A model generated the notes under the pieces. It saw only the letters and a list, made by a program, of their open reading frames with translations, did no database searches and was not told the DNA's origin. A program made the position numbers and the translations under genes. A stretch of DNA of 64,000 bases, from positions 62,001 through 126,000 of the forward strand of contig NZ_QKSM01000008.1 of assembly GCF_003234185.1 (NCBI RefSeq), read 5' to 3'. The DNA comes from Curtobacterium sp. MCSS17_008. Lineage in GTDB: Bacteria > Actinomycetota > Actinomycetes > Actinomycetales > Microbacteriaceae. Below, in pieces: positions 1 through 8,513 of the stretch (position 1 is its first letter; every line of letters begins with the position of its first letter).

Positions 1-629
1 GCGAGCTCCCCCGACGCCACACCCCGCTCGGCGAGCGCCGCCACGGACGCCAGCAGCCGCTCAGCGGCCCCCGCCCGGTCCCTCCACCAGCCGTCCGGCA
101 CGCTGCCGACGACGTTCGCCGCGTCGACCACAACGTGCGGCGTGGTCGTCATCGCGGCCCGGAGCGCGGGCCACGATGCGCCGAAGCCCGGGTGGAGCGG
201 CAGGCCGTCCACCTCGGCGGCCGGCACCCAGGACAGCGCCAGGCTCTCACGGTCGGCGATGACCGGCTCGAAGGGCCGGCGGGCCCGCCCGACCACCGTC
301 GTGTACGTCCAGAACCCGAGGTCGAGCACGGCGGCGTGCCGGAGGTCGATGCCGTCCTCGGGCACGCCCGCTTCCTCGGCGGACTCGCGGAGCGCGGCCG
401 ACACGGCGTCCTCGCCCTGGTGCCGCGCCCCGCCGGGGATGCCCCACGTCCCGCCGTGGTGGCTCCACTCGACGCGGTGCTGCAGCAGCACCCGCCCGGC
501 ACCGTCGTCGACGAGCAGTCCGGCCGCGCCGAAGCGGCCCCAGGCCTTCGTGCCGTCCGGCCCGACCGCCCAGGCGTCACCGGGGTCGCGGGGACCGGGC
601 GGGGGTCCGGGAGGGGTCGCAGCAGGCAC
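1..629 (-). CDS. NUDIX hydrolase, C-terminus cut by window edge
   Basis: A NUDIX-fold hydrolase, which would cleave a nucleoside-diphosphate-linked substrate at a phosphoanhydride bond with Mg2+. The NUDIX box is complete: GARHQGE, then seven residues, then RESAEEAGV. Before it, [20 protein letters not shown] is the usual lead-in. The reading frame stays open through base 1, so the C-terminal end lies outside the window. The start is GTG (627-629); an in-frame TGA sits two codons upstream, so no longer form is possible. It is divergent from the thiamin operon, with the riboswitch leader between. Substrate unknown; it may extend into a second domain after about residue 150. Confidence 0.88.
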   Translation of the reverse strand, partial: MPAATPPGPPPGPRDPGDAWAVGPDGTKAWGRFGAAGLLVDDGAGRVLLQHRVEWSHHGGTWGIPGGARHQGEDAVSAALRESAEEAGVPEDGIDLRHAAVLDLGFWTYTTVVGRARRPFEPVIADRESLALSWVPAAEVDGLPLHPGFGASWPALRAAMTTTPHVVVDAANVVGSVPDGWWRDRAGAAERLLASVAALAERGVASGEL

Positions 630-700
630 CCGTCAACCCTGGCACACGGCGCCTGCGTCGGGGCCGGAGCGGTCGCGGGACGTCGTGTACGGTTGCGTCC

Positions 701-777
701 GAGACACGGGGTGCCGCACCGAGCGGCTGAGATCACACCCGTCGAACCTGCTCGAGCTCGTACTCGCGAAGGGATCG
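701..777 (+). promoter_or_regulatory. TPP riboswitch (THI element) of the thiM operon
   Basis: All conserved THI-box blocks occur in order: CGGGGTGC, GGCTGAGATCACACCC, GAACCTG and GAAGGGAT. The element ends 3-4 nt before the thiM ATG. The conserved 3' AGGGA block (770-774) lies 6 nt before that ATG and can itself serve as the Shine-Dalgarno, so thiamin pyrophosphate binding would hide the ribosome site directly. No separate expression platform or T-tract is seen. The family is known to switch off thiamin genes when TPP is abundant; the purely translational mechanism here is inferred from spacing. Confidence 0.93.
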
Positions 778-780
778 TCC

Positions 781-1653
781 ATGCACACTGCTGCGCCCGT
801 ACCCGGACACACCGGTGACCCGTCCCCGGACTGGGCCGACCGCACCGCCGCACTGCTCGAGGGGGTGCGCGCCCGCGGTCCCCTCGTCCAGTGCATCACG
901 AACACCGTCGTGCAGAACGTCACGGCGAACGTCCTCCTCGCGCTCGGGGCCTCTGCCGCGATGGTCGACGTCACCACCGAGGCCGGTCCGTTCGCCCGTG
1001 TCGCGGACGCCCTGCTCGTGAACACGGGGACACCGCACCCGGAACCGCGTGCCGCCTCGCTCGAGGCCGCGTCGGCCGCGGTCGACGCGGGCACCCCCTG
1101 GGTCCTCGACCCGGTCGCCGTCGGCTCGTTGCCGGTCCGCACGGCCCTCGCCCGCGACCTGCTCGCGCTCCGGCCGACCGTGCTCCGCGGCAACGCCTCG
1201 GAGGTCCTCGCCCTGCTCGGCGCCTCCGACGGTGGGCGCGGGGTCGACAGCACCGCCGGCACCGAGGACGCGCGGGAGACCGCGGTGCGGGCCTCGGACA
1301 GGAGGCTCGTGGGCGCCGTCGCCGTGTCCGGTCCCGTCGACCTGGTGGTCGCGCCCGACAGCGGCGTGGTCCGGGTCGCGAACGGCACCGAGCTGCTGAC
1401 GCGCATCACCGGTGGCGGCTGCGCGCTCGGGGCCGTGGTCGCGGCCTTCACGGCGGTGTGCCCGGACGACCCGGGCGCAGCGGCCGTCGGTGCGACGGCG
1501 GTCCACACCATCGCGGCCGAGCTCGCCGCCCGCGACGCCGGCGGCCCGGGGACGTTCCAGCCGCTCTTCCTCGACCGGCTCGCATCCCTCACCCCCGAGG
1601 ACGTCGTCCGGGAGGCGCGGATCACGACCGGGTCGACGGCGGACCTGGCATGA
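781..1653 (+). CDS. thiM: Hydroxyethylthiazole kinase
   Basis: Phosphorylates 4-methyl-5-(2-hydroxyethyl)thiazole with ATP, the salvage entry of the thiazole half of thiamin. At 290 aa it is the normal family length. Diagnostic blocks are [28 protein letters not shown] near the N-terminus (family signature of substrate-binding loops), [17 protein letters not shown] and the C-terminal [15 protein letters not shown] (the phosphate-binding glycine loop with the usual general-base Cys, GGGCALG). The ATG is chosen for the riboswitch-embedded ribosome site 6 nt upstream; a much longer in-frame extension runs back through the riboswitch and is not real. The stop overlaps the thiE start (ATGA), so the two are translationally coupled. 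Confidence 0.95.
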   Translation: MHTAAPVPGHTGDPSPDWADRTAALLEGVRARGPLVQCITNTVVQNVTANVLLALGASAAMVDVTTEAGPFARVADALLVNTGTPHPEPRAASLEAASAAVDAGTPWVLDPVAVGSLPVRTALARDLLALRPTVLRGNASEVLALLGASDGGRGVDSTAGTEDARETAVRASDRRLVGAVAVSGPVDLVVAPDSGVVRVANGTELLTRITGGGCALGAVVAAFTAVCPDDPGAAAVGATAVHTIAAELAARDAGGPGTFQPLFLDRLASLTPEDVVREARITTGSTADLA

Positions 1654-2318
1654 GCGCCACGACGGGGCTCGGCGTCTACCTGGTCACCGACGGGGTGCTC
1701 GCCGACCGGCACGGCAGGGGCGTGCTCGGGGTCGTCCGCGCCGCGGTCGACGCGGGCGTCCGGCTCGTGCAGGTGCGCGACAAGGAGTCGTCCGCCCGTG
1801 ACCTCCTCGCACTGACCGCCGCGGTCGCCGACGCCGTGGGCGACCGCGCGACGGTGGTGGTCGACGACCGGCTCGACGTGGCCCTCGTCGCCAGGCGCGA
1901 CGGGCACCGGGTCGCCGGCGTCCACCTCGGGCAGTCCGACCTGCCCGTCGAGGCGGCCCGGTCGCTCCTCGGACCGGACGCCCACGTGGGCCTCACCGCG
2001 AACACCCCGGAGCACCTCGACGTCGTCGCCGGGCTCCCCCGCGGCACCGTCGACCTGCTCGGCGTCGGGGTCGTCCACCCGACGACGACGAAGGCCGACC
2101 ACCCGCCGGCCCTCGGGTACGACGGGTTCGCCCGGATCGCCGGCCTCGCCCGGTCGGTCGACGTGCCGTGCGTCGCCATCGGCGGGGTCGGGCTCGACGA
2201 CGTCGCCCCGCTGCGCGCGGCCGGCGCCGCCGGGGTCGCCGTCGTCTCGGGCATCTGCGCGGCGGCGGACCCCCACGGCGCAGCCACCGCCTACGTCGAT
2301 GCCTGGGACGCCCGGTGA
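1650..2318 (+). CDS. thiE: Thiamin-phosphate synthase
   Basis: Joins HMP-pyrophosphate and thiazole phosphate into thiamin phosphate. The 222-aa TIM barrel carries the family blocks [23 protein letters not shown] (pyrophosphate-binding R and K), [45 protein letters not shown] and the phosphate loops VAIGGV and GVAVVSGI. It starts inside the thiM stop codon region (ATGA overlap) and its own TGA overlaps the GTG of the next gene, so all three products are made from one transcript. Regulated through the upstream TPP riboswitch. Confidence 0.96.
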   Translation: MSATTGLGVYLVTDGVLADRHGRGVLGVVRAAVDAGVRLVQVRDKESSARDLLALTAAVADAVGDRATVVVDDRLDVALVARRDGHRVAGVHLGQSDLPVEAARSLLGPDAHVGLTANTPEHLDVVAGLPRGTVDLLGVGVVHPTTTKADHPPALGYDGFARIAGLARSVDVPCVAIGGVGLDDVAPLRAAGAAGVAVVSGICAAADPHGAATAYVDAWDAR

Positions 2319-3790
2319 CCGGGGGCACCCCCCGCGTGCTCAGCATCGCGGGCACGGACCCGACGGGCGGCGCGGGTCTGCAGGCGGACCTCAAGTCGAT
2401 CGCGGCCCACGACGGGTACGGCATGGGCGTCGTGACGGCGCTGGTCGCGCAGAACACCCACGGCGTGCGGTCGGTGCACGTCCCCGACGTCGCGTTCCTC
2501 CGCGAGCAGCTCGACGCGGTGTCGGACGACGTCGTCGTCGACGCGGTGAAGACCGGCATGCTCGGCACGGTCGAGGTCGTCCGCACGGTCACGGCCTGGC
2601 TCCGTGCGCACCGGCCGCCCGTGGTCGTCGTCGACCCGGTGATGGTCGCCACGAGCGGGGACCGTCTGCTCGACGGCGCCGCTGCTGCGGCGATGGGCGA
2701 CCTGCTCGCGCTCGCCGACCTCGTGACGCCGAACCGGGCGGAGCTCGCCGAGCTGGCCGCGCTCGCCGGTGGGACGCCGTCGACGACGGTCGGTGCCGCG
2801 CAGTGCGTCGCGCGTCGCTGGGACGTCCTGGTCCTGGCCAAGGGCGGGCACGACGACGGGCCGACCTCGGACGACGTGCTCGTCGGACCGGAGGGTGTGC
2901 TGCGGACCTTCAGCGCGCCGCGGGTCGCCACGACGAACACGCACGGGACGGGCTGCTCGCTGTCGAGCGCGATCGCGACGCTGGCCGCCCGCGACGGCGA
3001 CTGGGAGCTCGCCGTCGCGGGGGCGAAGACGTGGCTGACCGCCGCGCTCGAGGGCGCGGACGCGCTGCAGGTCGGGACGGGCAACGGACCGGTCGACCAC
3101 GGCGCAGCGGTGCGTGCCGCGCTCCCCCCGGTGTCGTGGACGGACCGCTGGTGGGCCGACGTGCGGGAGACCCTCGACGCGACGATCGCGTGCGACTTCC
3201 TCGTCGGCCTCCGTGACGGCACGCTCGACGAGGACGTCTTCGCCGGCTACCTCGCCCAGGACGTCCACTACCTGCGGGCGTACGAGCAGCACCTGGCCCG
3301 GCTCGCGGAGGGGTCGACCGGCGACGACGCCGCGTTCTGGTCCGCCGCCGCCCAGGGCTGTGCGGACGAGGCCCGCGACCTGCACCACCGCCGGCTCGCC
3401 GGTTCGCACGCCGACGACCCGGTGCACCCGACGTGCGCCGGGTACCTCGCGCACCTGCAGGACGCCGCCGACAGCGGGTCGCCCGGGGTCCTCGCCGCCG
3501 CGGTGCTGCCGTGCTTCCGCGTGTACGCCTGGGTCGGCACGCAACTCGGTCACGCCCCCGAGGGGCACCCGTTCGCGGACTGGGTAGGCGCGTACGGCGA
3601 CCCTACCTTCGCTGCGGCGAGCGCCGAGGCGACCGCGCGTGTCGAGGAACTCGCGGCGGCTGCCGGACCGGCGGAGCGTGGCCGGATGGCCCGTGCGCAC
3701 CGACGGTCGACCGCGTGGGAGCTCGCGTTCTTCCGCATGCCGCTCGACGCCGAGGCACCGGCCGGGCGGCGGGACCCGTCGCCGGTCTGA
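2315..3790 (+). CDS. thiD: HMP/HMP-P kinase fused to TenA-type thiaminase II
   Basis: A 491-aa two-domain salvage enzyme. Residues about 1-265 are ThiD (phosphomethylpyrimidine kinase): LSIAGTDPTGGAGLQADLK, VDAVKTGMLG, VVVDPVMVATSG, DLVTPNRAE and the C-terminal NTHGTGCSLSSAI nucleotide loop. Residues about 275-485 are TenA: CDFLVGLRDGTLDEDVF, YLAQDVHYL, the catalytic cysteine in AVLPCFRVYAWVG (Cys400) and the late acidic residue in STAWELAFF. TenA regenerates HMP from degraded or amino-HMP pyrimidines, and ThiD phosphorylates it. The GTG start overlaps the thiE TGA (GTGA). No thiC, thiG or thiS is in the window, so the operon looks dedicated to salvage. ThiD-TenA fusions are known in actinobacteria. 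Confidence 0.94.
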   Translation: MTGGTPRVLSIAGTDPTGGAGLQADLKSIAAHDGYGMGVVTALVAQNTHGVRSVHVPDVAFLREQLDAVSDDVVVDAVKTGMLGTVEVVRTVTAWLRAHRPPVVVVDPVMVATSGDRLLDGAAAAAMGDLLALADLVTPNRAELAELAALAGGTPSTTVGAAQCVARRWDVLVLAKGGHDDGPTSDDVLVGPEGVLRTFSAPRVATTNTHGTGCSLSSAIATLAARDGDWELAVAGAKTWLTAALEGADALQVGTGNGPVDHGAAVRAALPPVSWTDRWWADVRETLDATIACDFLVGLRDGTLDEDVFAGYLAQDVHYLRAYEQHLARLAEGSTGDDAAFWSAAAQGCADEARDLHHRRLAGSHADDPVHPTCAGYLAHLQDAADSGSPGVLAAAVLPCFRVYAWVGTQLGHAPEGHPFADWVGAYGDPTFAAASAEATARVEELAAAAGPAERGRMARAHRRSTAWELAFFRMPLDAEAPAGRRDPSPV

Positions 3791-3823
3791 GCGACGTCGC
3801 TGCCGGACGGTCGCGACGCGGGA

Positions 3824-3867
3824 CGGACGGGAGGCGCGGCGCACGCCCGCACCGCGCCTCCCGTCCG
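3824..3867. terminator. Hairpin at the end of the thiamin operon, GGACGGGAGGCGCGG family
   Basis: Perfect 16-bp inverted repeat: left arm 3824-3839 (CGGACGGGAGGCGCGG), 12-nt loop, right arm 3852-3867. It lies about 30 nt after the thiD-tenA stop and about 70 nt before the end of the convergent phosphoesterase gene. There is no T-tract, so a Rho-independent role is inferred from stem strength and position. The same core sequence recurs at other gene ends in this window. Confidence 0.75.
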
Positions 3868-3934
3868 CCACCGGTCGTGCACCCGTCGGCCGCCGACGGG
3901 ACGTGCCGGGGTCGCACCCGTCGCGCGGGTCCCG

Positions 3935-4444
3935 TCAGCGCGCCGCCGGCGGCAGACGGACGAGCTCGACCGACAGGTCCCGCCGGTCGACGGTGCCGCG
4001 CATCCACGTGAAGTCCGGCTGTCGGCGGCGGTCCGTCGGCGATCCCGGGTTGAGCAGCCGCATGCCGGAGGGCGCGACGGAGTCCCACGGGATGTGCGAG
4101 TGCCCGAAGACCAGCACGTCGGTGTCCGGGTGTGCCGCGTCCATGCGTCGCTCCCGGCCCGTGGCGGCGCCGGTCTCGTGCACGAGCGCGAAGCGCAGGT
4201 CCTCGACGGTGAAGCGGGCGACGAGCGGGAGCCGGTCGTCGAACGCGGGTCCGTCGTTGTTGCCGCGCACGCCCTCGAACCGGCGCGACCGCCCCTGGAC
4301 GGCGTCGAGCGTGGCCACGTCCACCCAGTCACCGGCGTGCACGACGAGGTCCGCCGCCTCGACGTCGGCCCAGAGCCCGGCGGGCAGGTCCTTCGCGCGC
4401 TTCGGCAGGTGGGTGTCGGAGAGCAGGACGAACGAGGTCGTCAC
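3935..4444 (-). CDS. YfcE/MJ0936-type metallophosphoesterase
   Basis: A 169-aa calcineurin-like phosphodiesterase. The metal-binding motifs are in order: SDTHLP (D-x-H), HAGDW (GD), GNND in RGNNDG, VHETG and FGHSH (GHxH), followed by LLNPGSPTDRR, the usual end block. Proteins of this family hydrolyse phosphodiesters in vitro and the physiological substrate is mostly unknown. It lies downstream of and overlaps by 4 nt the MarR-type regulator gene, so the two share a transcript; the regulator may govern it. Confidence 0.9.
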   Translation of the reverse strand: MTTSFVLLSDTHLPKRAKDLPAGLWADVEAADLVVHAGDWVDVATLDAVQGRSRRFEGVRGNNDGPAFDDRLPLVARFTVEDLRFALVHETGAATGRERRMDAAHPDTDVLVFGHSHIPWDSVAPSGMRLLNPGSPTDRRRQPDFTWMRGTVDRRDLSVELVRLPPAAR

Positions 4445-4911
4445 GGCGCGGTGTGCCCCGGCATCGGCAGGCCGGCCTCGTCCGCTGCGCCGAGGCGTTC
4501 GAGCAGCCCGGCCAGGAGCGCGACGTCGTCGTCGGACCAGTCGGCGAGCCGTTCCTCGAGGGCGGCGCGGTGCAGACGCACGGAGCGTTCCAGGGCGGCG
4601 CGGCCCTCGTCCGTGGCCTCGAGCGGCTTGGCGTTGCCCGCACCGCCGTCGGTCGTGCGGACCAGCCCCGCGGCGAGGAGCCCGGACAGCTGCCGCGAGA
4701 TCGTCGACCGGTTGAGGCGCAGGTACCGGGCGATGTCGATGGCCATGCAGCCCGGGTGCTGCACGACGAAGTCCACGAGTGACTGGTCGACCACGCTGAG
4801 CACGAGATCGTCGCCGCGCGCCCGGATGCTCGCCCGCCTCGTGATGCGGGCGAGTTCGGTGTAGGCGCGGCCGATGTCGCTGTTGCGGACGTCCGAGCTC
4901 GGGCTGCTCAT
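4441..4911 (-). CDS. MarR-family transcriptional regulator
   Basis: A 156-aa winged-helix repressor of the MarR type. The DNA-binding part is IDIARYLRLNRSTISRQLSGLLAAGLV (helix-turn-helix, about residues 60-86), followed by a wing (RTTDGGAGNAKPLEATDEGRA) and a long C-terminal dimerisation helix pair. First gene of a two-gene unit; its stop overlaps the start of the phosphoesterase gene. A candidate operator palindrome lies between about 44 and 61 nt upstream of its ATG. Ligand unknown. Confidence 0.9.
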   Translation of the reverse strand: MSSPSSDVRNSDIGRAYTELARITRRASIRARGDDLVLSVVDQSLVDFVVQHPGCMAIDIARYLRLNRSTISRQLSGLLAAGLVRTTDGGAGNAKPLEATDEGRAALERSVRLHRAALEERLADWSDDDVALLAGLLERLGAADEAGLPMPGHTAP

Positions 4912-4954
4912 CGCGGTCTCCAGCCTGTCACTGCGAGCGCCGGGGACTCGGCGC

Positions 4955-4972
4955 TGGTGGGTGCAGCCACCA
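4955..4972. promoter_or_regulatory. Candidate operator upstream of the MarR-type gene
   Basis: Inverted repeat TGGTGG-GTGCAG-CCACCA with perfect 6-bp half sites. On the minus strand it overlaps a TATGGT hexamer (4969-4974) that could be a -10 element for the regulator gene. Both the symmetry and the position fit an autoregulatory MarR site, but no binding-site consensus for this protein is known. Confidence 0.4.
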
Positions 4973-5128
4973 TACCGGCGGGCACGAGCTGCTCCCGCTC
5001 AATACCTGGCCGCCGCGGGCGGCAGCGCCGGCGAGCGGGACGTGGAGCACGTGGCGGCCTGCTCGGCCTGGCCGTCGGACCGGAGCAGGGGGGTGGTCGT
5101 GGGCACGGTGTCTCCCGGGCGGTCGGGC

Positions 5129-5150
5129 CCGGCGGCGACGCTGCCGCCGG
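5129..5150. terminator. Hairpin downstream of the GNAT gene
   Basis: CCGGCGGC (5129-5136), a 6-nt loop, then GCCGCCGG (5143-5150): an 8-bp GC stem starting 13 nt after the acetyltransferase stop. No T-tract. The rest of the 250-nt gap up to 4912 holds only the candidate MarR operator and no convincing gene. Confidence 0.45.
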
Positions 5151-5162
5151 ACGGAGGGGGTC

Positions 5163-5459
5163 TCAGTCCGCGGCGCCGCGGCTGAGCAGGTCGGCCTTCT
5201 CCGGGTGCTCGTCGAACCACTTGCCGACGAACCAGCACATCGGGACGATGCGCTTGGTGGTCCGGGCCTCCACGTCGGCGACGGCGTGCTCGACGAGCGC
5301 CGCCGCGTAACCGTGGCCGCGGTGCGCCGGCACGGTGTACGTGTGCGGGAACGACACGGCGTCGGTCCCGTCCCGGTAGTCGAGCACGCTCACGAGCTCG
5401 CCGTCGACGTACATCGCGTAGCGGTCGCGGTCGGTCTCGTCGCGGAACTCGTGGGCCAT
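5163..5459 (-). CDS. Small GNAT-family N-acetyltransferase (YidJ/NATD1 type)
   Basis: A 98-aa single-domain acetyltransferase. The pattern ELVSVLDYRDGTDAVSFPHTYTVPAHRGHGYAAALVEHAVAD contains the acetyl-CoA pyrophosphate loop (RGHGYAAAL, R/Q-x-x-G-x-G/A), and MCWFVGKWFDEHPE is the C-terminal block typical of this short subgroup. The start is the ATG at 5457-5459 (MAHEF); an 18-residue upstream extension is possible but overlaps the promoter of the divergent gene. Substrate unknown. Confidence 0.87.
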   Translation of the reverse strand: MAHEFRDETDRDRYAMYVDGELVSVLDYRDGTDAVSFPHTYTVPAHRGHGYAAALVEHAVADVEARTTKRIVPMCWFVGKWFDEHPEKADLLSRGAAD

Positions 5460-5515
5460 GCCGCCATCATGCACCCGCGGGGAATGCGCCGTCCGCAACC
5501 GCGTTGGACGCACCC

Positions 5516-6163
5516 ATGACCACCATCGGCATCATCGGAGCAGGCAACATCGGATCCCAGCTCGCACGCCTCGCGGTGCGGCACGGCCACGACGTCGTGA
5601 TCGCCAACTCGCGCGGTCCCGAGACGCTGCGGGGGCTCGTCGACGAGCTCGGCGAGCACGCCCGCGCGGCGACCCGCGACGAGGCTGCGGCCGCCGGCGA
5701 CATCGTCGTCGTCACGACCCCGCTCGCCGCGATCGAGACCATCCCCGTCGAACCCCTCGTCGGCAAGGTCGTCATCGACACGAACAACTACTACCCCCAG
5801 CGCGACGGCCACATCACGGCCCTCGACGAGGAGACCACCACCACGGCCGAGCTCCTGCAGGACCACCTGCGGGGCGCTCGTGTGGTGAAGGCGTTCAACC
5901 ACATCGCCGCACCGGCGCTCACGGACGAGGCGACACCGGCCGGTACGCCCGGCCGCCGCGCGCTCGTGGTGGCCGGCGACGACGCCGAGGCGAAGCGCGT
6001 CGTGGCCGACCTGATCGACGCGTTCGGCTTCGACGTGGTCGACGCGGGCCCGCTCGCGGAGGGCTGGCGCATCCAGCGTGACACCCCCGGCTACGTCACG
6101 CGGTACACCGCCGACGAGCTCCGCACCAAGCTCGCCGAGGCGAAGCGCTACCGCGACATGTAG
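5516..6163 (+). CDS. NADPH-dependent F420 reductase-like oxidoreductase
   Basis: A 215-aa Rossmann protein: TIGIIGAGNIGSQLARLAV (GxGxxG) at the very N-terminus, IANSRGPETL, VVVTTPLAAI and DTNNYYPQRDG. The layout is that of the NADP oxidoreductase, F420-dependent group (Fno-like) and its relatives that lack F420 specificity. The dinucleotide loop is clear, but the redox partner cannot be told from sequence. The start is the ATG at 5516; a TTG four codons earlier is possible. Divergent from the acetyltransferase gene, with only 56 nt between. Confidence 0.85.
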   Translation: MTTIGIIGAGNIGSQLARLAVRHGHDVVIANSRGPETLRGLVDELGEHARAATRDEAAAAGDIVVVTTPLAAIETIPVEPLVGKVVIDTNNYYPQRDGHITALDEETTTTAELLQDHLRGARVVKAFNHIAAPALTDEATPAGTPGRRALVVAGDDAEAKRVVADLIDAFGFDVVDAGPLAEGWRIQRDTPGYVTRYTADELRTKLAEAKRYRDM

Positions 6164-6258
6164 TCCCCGCGCCACGCGCGACCCCGGAACTGGGGCTGCG
6201 CGTCGGTGCATGCGCAGGGATAGAACTGACGATGGATCAGTAGACCGAGGGAGCACGA

Positions 6259-7527
6259 GTGGCGTCGCACCGCATGCCGGACCGGGACCGGCCGCGTCGA
6301 GCAGTTCCCGCATGGGTGGTCGCACCTCCGGAGGACGCCGCCACCGGCCTGGAGGCCCGTCCCGGCCCCGCCCCGCAGGTGCCCGCCGTGGAGACGGTCA
6401 CGCAGGCCGGTGCGCCCGCGCCGGCCGCCGAGGTCGCCTCCGGCGCCACGGCGGCGTTCGCCCCTGCCGGTCCGCTCCCCGACGGCGACGTGCTCGTGCC
6501 CGACTACCCGCCGCAGGAGCACCTGCTCCCGCCGGCCCCGACCTCGCCGACCGTGCAGGTGCCCCCGTTCGACACGGCCCCCCTGCCGGTGTCGCCCACC
6601 GACGCCGCAGTCGACGGCACGCTCCGGTCCGTGCAGGAGCGCCCGCGGGTCCCGCTCGCGCCGCCGTCCGACCCGGCGCACCCCGCGGCGGCGCAGCCGA
6701 CACCGGTGCAACCGACACCGGTGCAGTCGGCATCCCTGCAGCCCGTGCCCGTGCAGTCGGCACCGGCCCGGCCCGCCGCGCCGGTCGTGCCCGTGGTGGG
6801 GCAGCCCCGCTTCTCGGTCCCCGGGCTCGAGCACGTCCTGGTCGAGGGAACGGAACCCGAGCCGTCCGGTCCGATCGGCTACCGCACGCCGGCACGCTTC
6901 GCACGGCAGCAGGCACCGCGCCCGACGGTCGTCGAGCCCGGGCCGACGCCGTTCGACGCCGTCATCGCTCCCCCCACCTCGGTGACCCCACCGGCCTCGA
7001 CGACGGTCTTCCCGACCGCGCACACCGCACCGGTGGGCCGCGAGCAGGCGCCGGCGGTCGGGGACCGTGCCGCCAGGACCGGTGTCGCGACCCCGGCACC
7101 GGTCGCGGACCGTCCCGAGGCAGCGGTGGGCGGTCCCGACGGGGGCGAGCCGGGCCTCCAGGCCGAGCGCCGGGCACGCCGCGACCGCAGCCGCAGCCGC
7201 ACCGCGATCGGCGCCACACCGGCCGCCGTCCTCGGGGCGGTCACCGGGGTGGCAGCGCTCGGACTCGCCGCCTGGTGGTTCACCGCGCCCGCGACGGTGC
7301 ACGCGACCGGCCTGGTGCTCGGCGTACTGGCGCTCGTGCTGTCCGGCACGGCGCTGCGGCACCCCGCCGCGACCTGGCAGCGACCGGCGGGGCTCCTCGG
7401 GGCGGTGCTCGGCGGTGTCGGCACCCTCGTGCTGCTCTGGGCGGTCGCCTCGGCGGTGCTGCCGCTCGCCGGTGTGACGCCGCCCGACCTCACGGGCACG
7501 GGAGTCACGCCGACGCTGGCTCCGTAG
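6259..7527 (+). CDS. Pro/Ala-rich protein with C-terminal membrane segments
   Basis: Unrecognised. Residues 1-310 are low-complexity, rich in Pro, Ala, Val and Thr, with short imperfect repeats such as QPTPVQPTPVQSASLQPVPVQ. A basic patch (ERRARRDRSRSRTA) then leads into three hydrophobic segments at about 320-345, 350-370 and 378-405. By the positive-inside rule the long Pro-rich arm is probably cytoplasmic and acts as a scaffold or tether. The GTG start is preceded by GAGGGAG. It stands alone, with a LysR gene converging from the right. Real as a gene by codon bias, function unknown. Confidence 0.75.
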   Translation: MASHRMPDRDRPRRAVPAWVVAPPEDAATGLEARPGPAPQVPAVETVTQAGAPAPAAEVASGATAAFAPAGPLPDGDVLVPDYPPQEHLLPPAPTSPTVQVPPFDTAPLPVSPTDAAVDGTLRSVQERPRVPLAPPSDPAHPAAAQPTPVQPTPVQSASLQPVPVQSAPARPAAPVVPVVGQPRFSVPGLEHVLVEGTEPEPSGPIGYRTPARFARQQAPRPTVVEPGPTPFDAVIAPPTSVTPPASTTVFPTAHTAPVGREQAPAVGDRAARTGVATPAPVADRPEAAVGGPDGGEPGLQAERRARRDRSRSRTAIGATPAAVLGAVTGVAALGLAAWWFTAPATVHATGLVLGVLALVLSGTALRHPAATWQRPAGLLGAVLGGVGTLVLLWAVASAVLPLAGVTPPDLTGTGVTPTLAP

Positions 7528-7535
7528 GCGGGTCG

Positions 7536-8411
7536 TCAGACCGCGCGGACGACCCCCCGTGACAGGATCGCGCTCGTCAGGGCATCGATGGGTTCCCGCT
7601 GCACCGTCGGGTTGGCGATGAGCACGTAGTCCACTGCGGGCAGGTCCGGCAGGGACAGGCGCTGGGACACCTTCACGAGGTCGGCCGGGATGAGCGAGTG
7701 CGGGAAGACCGCGACCCCGATCCCGGCACGGACCGCAGCGAGCACCCCGTTGACGTCACGTGTGTTGCAGGTGATCCGCCACGTGCGGCCGACGGACTCG
7801 AGCGCGTCGATCGCCATCTGCCGACTGATGCTCGGGGCCTGGTAGGCGATGAGCGGGACGGGCTCGCCCGCCTCGAGCGCGATGCCGTCCTGCGCCATCC
7901 ACACCATCTGGTCGGTCGCCACCCGGGTGCCCTCGGCGGACTCCCCCGCGGCCTGCTTGATGAACACGAGGTCGAGCTGTCCCGCGTGCACGCGACGCAG
8001 CAGCGGAGCGGACTGGTTCACCGTGAGCTCGAGGTTCACCTGCGGGTGCAGCCGCCGGAAGTCGCGGAGGATGCGCGGCAGCTGCGTGATCGCGAGGTCG
8101 TCCGCCGCGCCGAACCGGAGTCGTCCCCGCGTCGCCGCCCCGGAGAAGTAGGCGTCGGCAGTGGCGTGTGCCGCGAGGATCGAGCGTGCGAAGCCGGCCA
8201 TCGCGTCGCCGTTGTCGGTGAGGGCGACGCCCCGGGTGTCGCGGGCGACGAGGGTGCGCGCCACGGCGGTCTCCAGACGCCGCACGTGCTGCGACACCGT
8301 CGGCTGGCTGACGCCGAGCCGCTGCCCCGCGAGCGTGAAGCTGCCGGTCTCGGCGACCGCCAGGAACGTCCGGAGCAACACGGGGTCGAGCACGGCCACC
8401 TCATTCGACAT
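7536..8411 (-). CDS. LysR-family transcriptional regulator
   Basis: A 291-aa LysR regulator: LRTFLAVAETGSFTLAGQRLGVSQPTVSQHVRRLETAVARTLVARDTRGVALT is the canonical winged helix-turn-helix (residues 13-65), followed by a periplasmic-binding-like effector domain (RLRFGAADDLAI, QVNLELTVNQSAPLLRRVHAGQLDLVF). It is divergent from an MFS transporter with about 100 nt between, the classical arrangement for control of the neighbour. The gap holds ATAGCCACCATAG, which could form part of a T-N11-A-type site, but this is weak. Effector unknown. Confidence 0.92.
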   Translation of the reverse strand: MSNEVAVLDPVLLRTFLAVAETGSFTLAGQRLGVSQPTVSQHVRRLETAVARTLVARDTRGVALTDNGDAMAGFARSILAAHATADAYFSGAATRGRLRFGAADDLAITQLPRILRDFRRLHPQVNLELTVNQSAPLLRRVHAGQLDLVFIKQAAGESAEGTRVATDQMVWMAQDGIALEAGEPVPLIAYQAPSISRQMAIDALESVGRTWRITCNTRDVNGVLAAVRAGIGVAVFPHSLIPADLVKVSQRLSLPDLPAVDYVLIANPTVQREPIDALTSAILSRGVVRAV

Positions 8412-8513
8412 CGCAATGGAGTGATAGCCACCATAGGGGTCTCGAATGGCGCCGCGCCACGTAGTTTCAGATGGGTACCGTTCCCACCAGCGACGAACCG
8501 GAGCCCCGCCACC

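Noticed and set aside
633..2276. Long minus-strand open frame (547 codons) across thiM and thiE
   Set aside because: Antisense frame in GC-rich codons; the plus strand has full-length enzyme motifs, a riboswitch and coupled starts, and the translation shows only low-complexity Arg/Gly/Asp.
4999..5106. Small minus-strand frame starting GTG (35 codons) between the MarR and GNAT genes
   Set aside because: It has a passable ribosome site but low-complexity content, no membrane or domain pattern, and overlaps the probable GNAT terminator side; not supported.
8402..8436. LysR-type T-N11-A operator between the LysR and MFS genes
   Set aside because: Several weak candidates fit and part of the best palindrome lies within the LysR coding start; not specific enough to annotate.
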